From: Anaerolineae bacterium
GTDB lineage: Bacteria > Chloroflexota > Anaerolineae > Promineifilales > Promineifilaceae
DNA: 64,000 nt
Assembly (NCBI GenBank): GCA_020848035.1
Contig: JADLAX010000002.1
Location: 1 to 64,000, forward strand
Reading direction: 5' to 3'
The first letter of the stretch is position 1; every line of letters begins with the position of its first letter. Positions 8,312 to 15,339 of the stretch are shown here, one piece after another. The notes under the pieces were generated by a model that was not told the origin of the DNA, did no database searches, and saw only the letters and a list, made by a program, of their open reading frames with translations. A program made the position numbers and the translations under genes.

Positions 8312-8734
8312 CTATTCCCCGTGAATGGTGATGACCAGGCGACGGCTGCCGCCCTGGTTGCGGTGTTCGCAGAGGTAGATGCCCTGCCAGGTGCCGAGAT
8401 GGAAACGGCCGTCCTTCACCGGCACCGTCACTGAACTGCCCAGCAGCACCGCCTTGATGTGCGCTGGCATGTCGTCTGGCCCTTCGTAGGTGTGCACAAA
8501 GTAGGGCGCACTTTCCGGGGCCAGCTCGTTAAAATGGCGCTCCATATCCTGCCGCACCGTCGGATCGGCGTTTTCGTTGAGCGCCAGGGAAGCCGAGGTA
8601 TGCTGGATAAAAATGTGGACCAGCCCCACACGAAAGTCACGCAGCTCGGGCAGCTGCTGCCCAATCTCGGCCGTGACCAGGTGAAAGCCCCGACGGCGCG
8701 CCTCCAAACGAATCTCTTTTTGAACCCATCCCAT
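8312..8734 (-). CDS. yjbQ: YjbQ/UPF0047 family protein (secondary thiamine-phosphate synthase type)
   Basis: 140 residues from the ATG at 8734, preceded by GGAG at a good distance; the in-frame ATG at 8779 has no such site. Family motifs are clear: FIQHTSASLALNENADPTV, FVHTYEGPDDMPAH and GTWQGIYLCEHR, with the conserved histidines of the YjbQ beta-barrel. Members have weak thiamine-phosphate synthase activity in vitro and can suppress thiE mutants; the physiological role is not settled. It is divergently placed from the Mo-hydroxylase operon, with about 130 bases between the starts. Confidence 0.88.
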   Translation of the reverse strand: MGWVQKEIRLEARRRGFHLVTAEIGQQLPELRDFRVGLVHIFIQHTSASLALNENADPTVRQDMERHFNELAPESAPYFVHTYEGPDDMPAHIKAVLLGSSVTVPVKDGRFHLGTWQGIYLCEHRNQGGSRRLVITIHGE

Positions 8735-8862
8735 CCTTAAATTCTCCGCAAAAACTGTACAAAATAGCTCAGAAATCAATTAATCTGTACAATACATGTG
8801 CAAAACGGCCCATTTGTGTTAGAATAAGCCGCATCTACTATCTTACTTGGGATCAACAAAAC

Positions 8863-9351
8863 ATGAAACTGACCATCAACGGAACCGAATACGACATTGC
8901 CGAAGAGCCGCCACGCTCGCTGCTGTGGGTGCTGCGTGATGAATTGGGGCTGACCGGCACCAAATTTGGCTGCGGTGCGGGCTTTTGTGGGGCCTGCACC
9001 GTGCACATCAACGGGGAGGCGGTACGCAGCTGCACCCTGCCGCTGGCCACGGTGGCGGGCGAGATTCGCACCATCGAAGGGCTGGCCACTGCGGCCGCCG
9101 ACGGCACGCTGGCGCTGCATCCCGTGCAGCAGGCCTTCCTGGAAGATCAGGTGCCGCAGTGCAGCTGGTGCATGAGCGGCCAGATGATGACCGCCGCCGC
9201 CTTCCTGGCCAAAAACCCCACCCCCAACGAAGACGAAATTGTTGTGGCGATGGGTGAAAATTACTGCCGCTGCGGCTGCTATTTCCGCATCAAGGGTGCC
9301 GTGGCCAAAGCGGCGGAACAGATGGCGGTGGGAGAGGCAACGGCCGTATGA
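8863..9351 (+). CDS. Molybdenum hydroxylase small subunit, two [2Fe-2S] clusters
   Basis: 162 residues. The N-terminal ferredoxin-like cluster ligands are in KFGCGAGFCGACTVH, plus a later Cys in SCTLPLA. The C-terminal cluster ligands are in QCSWCMSGQMM and NYCRCGCY. This is the iron-sulfur subunit of the xanthine dehydrogenase/isoquinoline 1-oxidoreductase (IorA) type, which passes electrons from the Mo cofactor. Its stop overlaps the large-subunit start by four bases, so the two are cotranslated. NYCRCG is typical of the IorA-like group that lacks a separate FAD subunit. Confidence 0.92.
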   Translation: MKLTINGTEYDIAEEPPRSLLWVLRDELGLTGTKFGCGAGFCGACTVHINGEAVRSCTLPLATVAGEIRTIEGLATAAADGTLALHPVQQAFLEDQVPQCSWCMSGQMMTAAAFLAKNPTPNEDEIVVAMGENYCRCGCYFRIKGAVAKAAEQMAVGEATAV

Positions 9352-11534
9352 GCACCTCACAACCTCCCCAAAGCAGCGTCAAAAAATGGCGCGTCTCCCG
9401 GCGCGGCTTCCTGATTGGCCTGGGCGCTACCGTGGCCGCCGTGGCTGTGGGCGTGCCCATCGGCCTGCCGCGCGCCCGCCTGGCCATTGCCAATCTGGTC
9501 GCCGAGGGCGGCTCCTTTGGCAGCATCGAAGCGCCGCCCACCAGCTGGTTTGAAGTTACCGCCGACAACCGCATCCGCTTTTTTGTGCCCAAGGTAGAGA
9601 TGGGCCAGGGCGTACACACCTCGCTGGCCCAGATTGCCGCCGAAGAGCTGGAAATCGAGTGGGCGCAGCTCGAAGTGGTCCCGGCAAGTACCGCCCAGGG
9701 CATCAATGACAGCATGGGCACGGCGGGCAGCACCTCCGTTTCCAGTACCTTCACCCCCATTCGGGAAGCCGCCGCCACCCTGCGCGAACTGCTGCGCCGC
9801 GAAGCGGCTGCTCAGCTGGGCGTCCCCGCCGCCAGCCTCAGCGCAGCCGCTGGGGTGTTCACCGCCAACAACGACCCAACAAAATCGATCACCTACGGCG
9901 AGATTGTAAGCAACGCCGACGTAGCCAGCTGGGAAGTCCCTGAAGAAGCACCCGCGCTCAAGCCGGTCAGCGACTTCCGTTACGTGGGCCAGTCCATTCC
10001 GCGTGTGGATTTTGCCAGCAAGCTCACCGGCCAGGCCCAGTACGGTTACGACATGCGCCTGCCCAACATGCTCTACGGCGCGGTGGCCCGGCCCCGCACC
10101 ATCGAAGGCAAGCTCAAAAGCGCTGCGCCCGGCGAGGCACCCAATCGCCCCGGTGTGGTGGCCGTGGTGGCCGAGGAAGAGTTTGCGGGCGTGGCGGCCG
10201 AATCGCGCCTGCAGGCGTATGCGGGTGTGGGCAATTTGGAACTGGAGTGGGAAGACGGCCGTCTCTGGCAGCAGGCCGACATTGATGAAATGGTCACCGT
10301 GGGCAACGGCACCCGCGTCGTGGCCCAAAAGGATGGCGAGGTTGACGATTGGCTCGATGGCGACGTGTTCACCGCCGAGTTCCGCACGCCGCTGGCGGCC
10401 CACGCCCACCTGGAACCGCAAGCTGCCCTGGTGGACGTGCAGGCCGACAAAGTGACGGCCTGGGTTTCTACCCAGGCGGCGTTGGGCGTGCGCAGCGACC
10501 TGGCCAGCACGCTGGGCATAGACGAAGAACAGATCGAGGTGATTCCCACCTACCTGGGCGGCGGCTTTGGCCGCAAGTCGAACGTGGAAGCGGCGCGGGA
10601 AGCGGCTATTTTGTCTAAGGCGGCGGGACGGCCCGTACACGTCGGCTGGAACCGCACCGAGGATATGCGTCACGGCTTTTTCCGCCCGCCGACGCATCAT
10701 GTGCTGCGGGGGGTGTTGGATGGGAACGGCCGTATCCAGGCCCTCCAACACGAAGTCGCCAGCGGTGATGTGCTGTTCTCCTTCTTCCCCGGCGCGGCGG
10801 CGGCCGTGGTCGGGGCCGACTTTGGCGCGTATCGCGGGGCGCGGCTGGAGTACGACGGCATCCCCAACCGGCAGATGGTGAGCTACCGCACGCCGCTGCC
10901 CGTGCGCACCGGACCCTGGCGTGGCCTGGGGCTGCTGGCCAACACCTTCGCCATCGAGAGCTTCCTGGACGAGCTGGCCCAGGCAGCAGGCGTCGATCCG
11001 CTGCAATTCCGCCTGAACCACCTGACGGACAGCCCGCTCAGCCGCCGCTTCCGCACTGCGCTGGAAACCGTGGCCGAGATGGCCAACTGGGGCGGTCGCC
11101 TGCCGGAAGGGCATGCCCTCGGCCTGGCCCTCTGCCTGGATGCGCAAACCGTGGTGGCCCAAATTGCCGATGTATCGGTGGACAATGGGCAAATTCGGGT
11201 GCACCACGTTTACTGCACGATGGACCCCGGCCTGGTGATCAACCCGGACGGAGCCATCGCCCAGGCGCAGGGCTCGATTGTGATGGGGCTGAGCTCCACT
11301 TTCCTGGAGGAAATTACGGTGAAGGATGGGGCCATCGAGGCGGGCAACTTTGACCGGTATCCGCTGCTGACGCTCAAAGAAACGCCGGACATTCACGTGC
11401 AGCTGCTGGAGAGCGGTGAGGCGCCATTTGGCGTGGGCGAACCGCCCATTGGGCCGATTGCCGCAGCCGTGGGCAACGCGGTGTTTGCCCTGACGGGGCA
11501 GCGCTTCACCCGCCTGCCCATGCAGTTAGCGTAA
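9348..11534 (+). CDS. Molybdenum hydroxylase large subunit (IorB-like, Tat-exported)
   Basis: 728 residues. A twin-arginine signal (SRRGFLIGLGATVAAVAVG) shows export as a folded, cofactor-loaded enzyme. Typical IorB features include VPKVEMGQGVHTSLAQI, GGGFGRKS (molybdopterin contact) and a late FGVGEPPIGPIAAAVGNAV carrying the catalytic Glu region. IorB-type proteins are about 700-750 residues and fuse two aldehyde-oxidase halves. The enzyme would hydroxylate or oxidise an N-heterocycle or aldehyde outside the cytoplasm. Exact substrate is unknown. Mo-cofactor genes moaC and moaDE are 41 kb away. A strong hairpin follows at 11538-11602. Confidence 0.92.
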   Translation: MSTSQPPQSSVKKWRVSRRGFLIGLGATVAAVAVGVPIGLPRARLAIANLVAEGGSFGSIEAPPTSWFEVTADNRIRFFVPKVEMGQGVHTSLAQIAAEELEIEWAQLEVVPASTAQGINDSMGTAGSTSVSSTFTPIREAAATLRELLRREAAAQLGVPAASLSAAAGVFTANNDPTKSITYGEIVSNADVASWEVPEEAPALKPVSDFRYVGQSIPRVDFASKLTGQAQYGYDMRLPNMLYGAVARPRTIEGKLKSAAPGEAPNRPGVVAVVAEEEFAGVAAESRLQAYAGVGNLELEWEDGRLWQQADIDEMVTVGNGTRVVAQKDGEVDDWLDGDVFTAEFRTPLAAHAHLEPQAALVDVQADKVTAWVSTQAALGVRSDLASTLGIDEEQIEVIPTYLGGGFGRKSNVEAAREAAILSKAAGRPVHVGWNRTEDMRHGFFRPPTHHVLRGVLDGNGRIQALQHEVASGDVLFSFFPGAAAAVVGADFGAYRGARLEYDGIPNRQMVSYRTPLPVRTGPWRGLGLLANTFAIESFLDELAQAAGVDPLQFRLNHLTDSPLSRRFRTALETVAEMANWGGRLPEGHALGLALCLDAQTVVAQIADVSVDNGQIRVHHVYCTMDPGLVINPDGAIAQAQGSIVMGLSSTFLEEITVKDGAIEAGNFDRYPLLTLKETPDIHVQLLESGEAPFGVGEPPIGPIAAAVGNAVFALTGQRFTRLPMQLA

Positions 11535-11537
11535 AAA

Positions 11538-11602
11538 GAGGAGCAAACATCCTCAGATGCGTCTTTTGCCATTCCGTTCGCATCTGAGGATGCTCACTCC
11601 TC
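11538..11602. terminator. Large hairpin between convergent operons
   Basis: A perfect 14-base stem, CATCCTCAGATGCG (11548-11561) with 11579-11592, extended by GAGGAG (11538-11543) with CTCCTC (11597-11602). It starts four bases after the large-subunit stop and ends just beyond the stop of the last micro-gene on the other strand. It probably terminates both operons. Confidence 0.7.
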
Positions 11603-11611
11603 GGTCATTTT

Positions 11612-11716
11612 CTATTTTTCGCGGTCGCGGAGGAAGAAGAAGAGGGCAAGGGTAACGGCCGTTATCAACAAAACACCGCCCAGAACCACAAAAATCAGAA
11701 ACAACAATCTCGACAC
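11612..11716 (-). CDS. Micro membrane protein C (34 residues, GTG start)
   Basis: Starting at the GTG at 11714-11716, the product is VSRLLFLIFVVLGG followed by a hydrophobic run and ending FFFLRDREK. It is one predicted membrane helix with a charged cytoplasmic tail. It is a paralog of the two micro-genes at 11724-11831 and 11834-11929: all share a hydrophobic helix, an aromatic patch (Y/F-F-F/W) and a short charged end (KDREK, QQRER, RDREK). The start is the least certain of the three, since no ATG is in frame and the ribosome site is weak. The ORF carries one ACGGCCGT. Function unknown. Confidence 0.5.
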   Translation of the reverse strand: MSRLLFLIFVVLGGVLLITAVTLALFFFLRDREK

Positions 11717-11723
11717 AATTGTT

Positions 11724-11831
11724 TTACCGTTCTCGCTGCTGCCAGAAGTAGATTCCGGCAACCACGGCGACCACCAACAAACCGGCACCGCAGACAATCA
11801 CCGCCAGTTCCACAAGACCAAAACCAGACAT
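11724..11831 (-). CDS. Micro membrane protein B (35 residues)
   Basis: From the ATG at 11831 the product begins MSGFGLVELAVIVCGAG and ends GIYFWQQRER. It has one membrane helix. GGAG lies eight bases before this ATG, inside the end of micro-gene A, so I prefer it to the in-frame ATG at 11837, which overlaps the A stop (ATGA). The IVCG(A/G)GL stretch is shared with micro-protein A. It is the middle gene of a three-gene tandem behind the L,D-transpeptidase. Function unknown. Confidence 0.6.
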   Translation of the reverse strand: MSGFGLVELAVIVCGAGLLVVAVVAGIYFWQQRER

Positions 11832-11833
11832 GG

Positions 11834-11929
11834 TCATTTCTCCCGATCCTTTAGAAAAAAGTAGAGCCCGACGCCGATAGCGGCCACCGTTAAGCCGCCA
11901 CCACACACAATCAACAAGCCACCTACCAT
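11834..11929 (-). CDS. Micro membrane protein A (31 residues)
   Basis: Begins MVGGLLIVCGGGLTVAA and ends YFFLKDREK: one membrane helix and a short charged tail. AAAGGA overlaps the stop of the L,D-transpeptidase gene and sits about nine bases before this ATG, so the micro-gene is translationally linked to it (12 bases between genes). It is too short for normal gene calling. Being the first of three paralogs in tandem makes chance coding unlikely. Possible roles are small regulators or accessory subunits of an envelope complex; this is inference. Confidence 0.6.
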   Translation of the reverse strand: MVGGLLIVCGGGLTVAAIGVGLYFFLKDREK

Positions 11930-11941
11930 GACACGTATCCT

Positions 11942-13588
11942 TTAGGGCAAAATCTCAACGATGACGCCCTGCTCGGCCCACTCGTACAGCTGGGCAGCAT
12001 TTTCATTGCTTAACAGTATACACCCATAGGTCACGGGCGTGCCGAGGTTGTTGGTCCAGAGCAGATTGGCCCCATCGCGGGTGGGAAAGCCGTGGAAGCC
12101 GTTCATAAACTCCACGTTGGGCGCGGGCCGGTAAATGCCCATGAAGTTGGGCATCCACAAATCCCAGTTGCCCGCGTAGGCGTTTGGCTCGTGGGTTTGA
12201 ATCTGGAAGACGCCCGGCGCAGTTGGGCTAGAGGAAATGCCGGTGCTGGCCAGCCACTCCCACTTCAGCGCGCCGTTTTCATACACCCAGGTGCGCTGCT
12301 GGCTGATGCTCACCACGACGCGCTTGCCCTCCACCACCGGGTAGGGCAGCAGGTCATCGGGCGAGGGGATGGTGATGGCCTGGCCCACGGTGAGCGCATC
12401 GCCGATGCCGGGGTTGGCGGCCTGAATCCAGGGGTAAGGAATGCCCACCTGACGGCCGATTCCGGCAAAGGTATCACCCGACTGCACCACGTACTGGCTG
12501 GGGCGGTGGTAAATGCGCAGGCTGACGGTTGGCTGCTGGTTTTTGATGGCCTCGGTTACGGCCGTTAACGCCAGATCTTCATCGAGATACCGGTTTTCAC
12601 CCAGCGCCACATTGCGTTCCGTAAAAAATTGGTCAGCCTTGTCCGGGTCTAACGTCCAGTTGAACTGGGTCGGATTGTTAGCATCGACTGCCAGCGAGAG
12701 CCAGCCGCCCCACACCTGCGGCCCTACCACCCAGCTGACGGCTTCGTCGCGCACCGGGTCGGTGGCCTGGATGGTGAGGGTGGTGTTCAGCAGCGCCTCG
12801 GCCTGGGCGACAAAGCCGCTTACGTCGGTGATGGCCGGGGCGACGGGCTGCATGACCAGCAGGATTTCGCCGTTTTGGGCCGCCGCCGTGCCATTTTGCG
12901 CCAGGGCCTGCACGGTGGCTGCCACATCCAGCGCCCGCCCCTCGACGGCGGGCGTGGGGCGCACCTGGCCGTTTTCAATGACCAGCCCGGCGTTGATTGG
13001 CGCGATGGCCAGCTCACCGGCGCGGTTTTGCAGGTAGGTTTGGGTAACGGCCGTATCCAGCACCCAGCTCGGTTCCACGACCATCGACCCGGTTTGAATC
13101 AATTCAACCCACGCTTCGGGGGTACGGCCGTAGGCATGGGCTTGTTTGGCGGTGGCGGCGGCGTCCAGGGTCAGCCCCAGGTCGGCGGGGGCAACCAGCC
13201 AGACGGTCTCTTCATAGGTCAGGCGCAGGGTTTGCTGGGTGGTATTGTTTTGCAGTACGGCGGACGCTTCGTCTTGGGTCATGCGGCCAACCTCCACACC
13301 CATCACCTGCACGCCAGGCATGACGAGATCGCTCATGTAGATGAGCCCGGCTCCGGCCAGGGTGATGAAGCCCACGGTCAGCAAGCCCAGCAGGACCACA
13401 CCGAGGAAGAAGTATTTGAGAAACGGCCGCTGCCGCTGCACAGGCTGCGGAATCGCGTAAGGTTGCGCGGTCGCCGGATACCACAGCTCGGCAGGCGCAT
13501 TGTGGGTTGGCGTGGGTGGCTCATTAACCACCTGCTGTGGCGGGGACGGCCGTCTAAAGAATTGTGTTTTGAGTTCGCTCGTTTGCAT
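11942..13588 (-). CDS. L,D-transpeptidase with VanW-like/PG-binding region, LysM and YkuD domains
   Basis: 548 residues. The order is a cytoplasmic Pro-rich tail (1-55), a membrane anchor (about 58-85), a VanW/PG_binding_4-like region with repeated DLGLTLD-type segments (about 90-330), a LysM domain (YVVQSGDTFAGIGRQVG, about 370-415) and a YkuD catalytic domain. Catalytic residues are visible as HGFP and YGCILLSN, with the active-site Cys. Such enzymes cross-link peptidoglycan peptides through 3-3 bonds or anchor proteins to the wall. AGGA lies about eight bases before the start. Three micro membrane protein genes follow in the same operon. Confidence 0.92.
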   Translation of the reverse strand: MQTSELKTQFFRRPSPPQQVVNEPPTPTHNAPAELWYPATAQPYAIPQPVQRQRPFLKYFFLGVVLLGLLTVGFITLAGAGLIYMSDLVMPGVQVMGVEVGRMTQDEASAVLQNNTTQQTLRLTYEETVWLVAPADLGLTLDAAATAKQAHAYGRTPEAWVELIQTGSMVVEPSWVLDTAVTQTYLQNRAGELAIAPINAGLVIENGQVRPTPAVEGRALDVAATVQALAQNGTAAAQNGEILLVMQPVAPAITDVSGFVAQAEALLNTTLTIQATDPVRDEAVSWVVGPQVWGGWLSLAVDANNPTQFNWTLDPDKADQFFTERNVALGENRYLDEDLALTAVTEAIKNQQPTVSLRIYHRPSQYVVQSGDTFAGIGRQVGIPYPWIQAANPGIGDALTVGQAITIPSPDDLLPYPVVEGKRVVVSISQQRTWVYENGALKWEWLASTGISSSPTAPGVFQIQTHEPNAYAGNWDLWMPNFMGIYRPAPNVEFMNGFHGFPTRDGANLLWTNNLGTPVTYGCILLSNENAAQLYEWAEQGVIVEILP

Positions 13589-13738
13589 CGGAATTGTCCT
13601 GAATAAAAAAATCTACCGGTACTTTATAGTCGTTAGGATAGTGGACTTTGTTCCGCTTTGCCTGACGCTTGCCTGATTGCCACCCTGCTGCAAAGCTACG
13701 GTGCTGGATTACGCCACAATGCCAACCTTAAATCGCCC
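13589..13738. other. Gap between the L,D-transpeptidase start and the insertion sequence
   Basis: 150 bases without a gene. It contains an AT-rich stretch (CTATAAAG on the minus strand) that could be a -10 region for the L,D-transpeptidase operon. The gap ends in the left target duplication TAAATCGCCC (13729-13738). Confidence 0.4.
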
Positions 13739-14991
13739 TAGGGCGATTGCATGAAAGTTAACATAAGGCTGCAAAGCCGGATAATACCTTTTCACGATAC
13801 GCAACATCCCAGGCACAACGCAATCGCTTGTTCTTTTTGCCTACCTTGTGGCTCTGTTCCTGAGACAACAAATTCAGCACCAAATGACGAATGACAGCCA
13901 GGTTCTCAGCCGCATATCCTTGTCGAACCCGGCTTTGGTCTTCGTTGAAAGCGACATCCAATACCCAGTGCAACTCATTCTCAATACCCCAATGGTGGCG
14001 CACGGTCTGGAGAATCTTGGCGGCTTGGGCGGCTAAACTGGTAATGAAATAGCGTATTTCACTGGTAACTTTTTCACTTTCCTGACGTTGCGAACGAATC
14101 ATGACCACTGATTGCAGCCCGGCCCATTTGTCGAGGGTGCGGAAATAGTCAGACCAAGGGGCTGGTTCAAACACCCAGCACTCTCGTATCTCCAAGCGCC
14201 CATGCCCTTTGTTAACCGTCTTGTGGTAATCATGGTCAATCTCTTGAAAAGCAATGCCCACAAAGTAGTCAAACATTGCGACTACGTCTTCATGTAACTG
14301 TCCCTGGTTGCCTTTTAGCGACAGGACATAGTCGCCTTCTTGCTCTACGATTTGTTGGGCAATCTCTTTCTGACAGCCCATCGCGTCAATGGTCACGATG
14401 CAGCCGGTCAAATCTAACGCTTCGAGCAACAGGGGAATAGCCGTAATTTCATTTGATTTTTCGTCCACTTTGCGCTGACCGAGCACTAAGCCATTGGCCA
14501 CACTCCAGGCGCTAACCATATGAATCGCCTCTTTGCCAATGCCTTTATCATGCGACCGGCGCAATTGTTTGCCATCTATGGCCACGACTCCTGCTATTAG
14601 TTGGCTAACGCTGCTCATCCAGCTAAGAAAACCTTGTTGGAACTCTTCCCGGTCGATGATGGCAAACGTTCGTCCCAACGTATCGTGCGAGGGCAACCCG
14701 TTTTTCAGGTCAAGATACTTGGCCAGCCACTGCGCTTGGGCTTGGGCAAAATCGGTGATGGCCACCCAGTCATCGGCACCGCACAGGACGCCACAAAGGG
14801 TAATAAAAATGATATTTACGAGCGGGTGGTCAACTTTTCCATATTGACGTGGGTCGCTAACCGCCGCAAAATGCGTCTCGATACCTGATAACAAGGGTGA
14901 TTTCATGGGCTTTTTCCTTTTTGGCCCTTATTTCACCACATTTCTTCATTCTCGACAGCCTGCTGTTTACATAAGTCATGCAATCGCCCTA
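13739..14991 (-). mobile_element. Complete ISAs1-family insertion sequence, 1253 bases
   Basis: The element is bounded by 16-base perfect inverted repeats: TAGGGCGATTGCATGA at 13739-13754 and its complement at 14976-14991. Immediately outside, TAAATCGCCC occurs on both sides (13729-13738 and 14992-15001), a 10-base target duplication that fits ISAs1-type transposition. The single intact transposase gene and the undamaged ends indicate a fairly recent insertion. The whole element contains no ACGGCCGT, unlike the host DNA on both sides. It landed about 350 bases upstream of the SPFH gene. Confidence 0.92.
13758..14906 (-). CDS. ISAs1-family transposase
   Basis: 382 residues, full length for the family. 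Hallmarks: FITLCGVLCGADDW near residue 40, a catalytic Asp in VVAIDGKQLRRS, a second Asp in VTIDAMGCQKEIA, and a late HWGIENELHWVLDV containing the catalytic Glu, followed by ENLAVIRHLVLNLL. The protein is a DDE transposase of the H-repeat-associated group. AGGA sits eight bases before the start. No frameshift or internal stop, so the element is probably still mobile. Confidence 0.95.
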   Translation of the reverse strand: MKSPLLSGIETHFAAVSDPRQYGKVDHPLVNIIFITLCGVLCGADDWVAITDFAQAQAQWLAKYLDLKNGLPSHDTLGRTFAIIDREEFQQGFLSWMSSVSQLIAGVVAIDGKQLRRSHDKGIGKEAIHMVSAWSVANGLVLGQRKVDEKSNEITAIPLLLEALDLTGCIVTIDAMGCQKEIAQQIVEQEGDYVLSLKGNQGQLHEDVVAMFDYFVGIAFQEIDHDYHKTVNKGHGRLEIRECWVFEPAPWSDYFRTLDKWAGLQSVVMIRSQRQESEKVTSEIRYFITSLAAQAAKILQTVRHHWGIENELHWVLDVAFNEDQSRVRQGYAAENLAVIRHLVLNLLSQEQSHKVGKKNKRLRCAWDVAYREKVLSGFAALC

Positions 14992-15001
14992 TAAATCGCC
15001 C

Positions 15002-15339
15002 CGAAAAACATTGACACCGGAACCAAATCTCATTAATATCTCCGTATCTGGGGCCAAACGGTGCTTCCAGAGCCAAAACTTATTACTTTGCCGCTTCACA
15101 GGGGCGTGACCAGCAAAGAATTTATTCATCGCCCCGGTGGAGGTTGGACCCATGTATTCGCGTCTCCCAAATTAATCCCCTTTGCATAAATAATTGCATA
15201 TTGGCAGTGTTACGGCCGTTCCCGGTGTTTGTTTACGTCGGGAATTTTGGCTGTTTATTTTACTGGTGCCACCCACAGCCAACTGCGCGGCGGCTTTTAT
15301 TTTGGTCGGGCACTTTTCTGCCCAATTTGGAGGTTACCC
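15002..15339. other. Upstream region of the SPFH gene
   Basis: 338 bases with no gene that I can support. An ORF reads in frame into the SPFH gene from 15229, but the stretch 15229-15339 lacks a ribosome site at its start and codes for unremarkable sequence. One ACGGCCGT lies at about 15212. TTTGCATAAATAATTGCATA (15180-15199) is a direct repeat of TTGCATA that might be part of a promoter. Confidence 0.4.

Noticed and set aside
9357-11396. A 679-codon open frame on the minus strand
   Set aside because: It mirrors the Mo-hydroxylase large subunit, which has clear motifs. GC-rich codon bias leaves the opposite frame open. The translation is His/Arg/Gly-rich with no domain.
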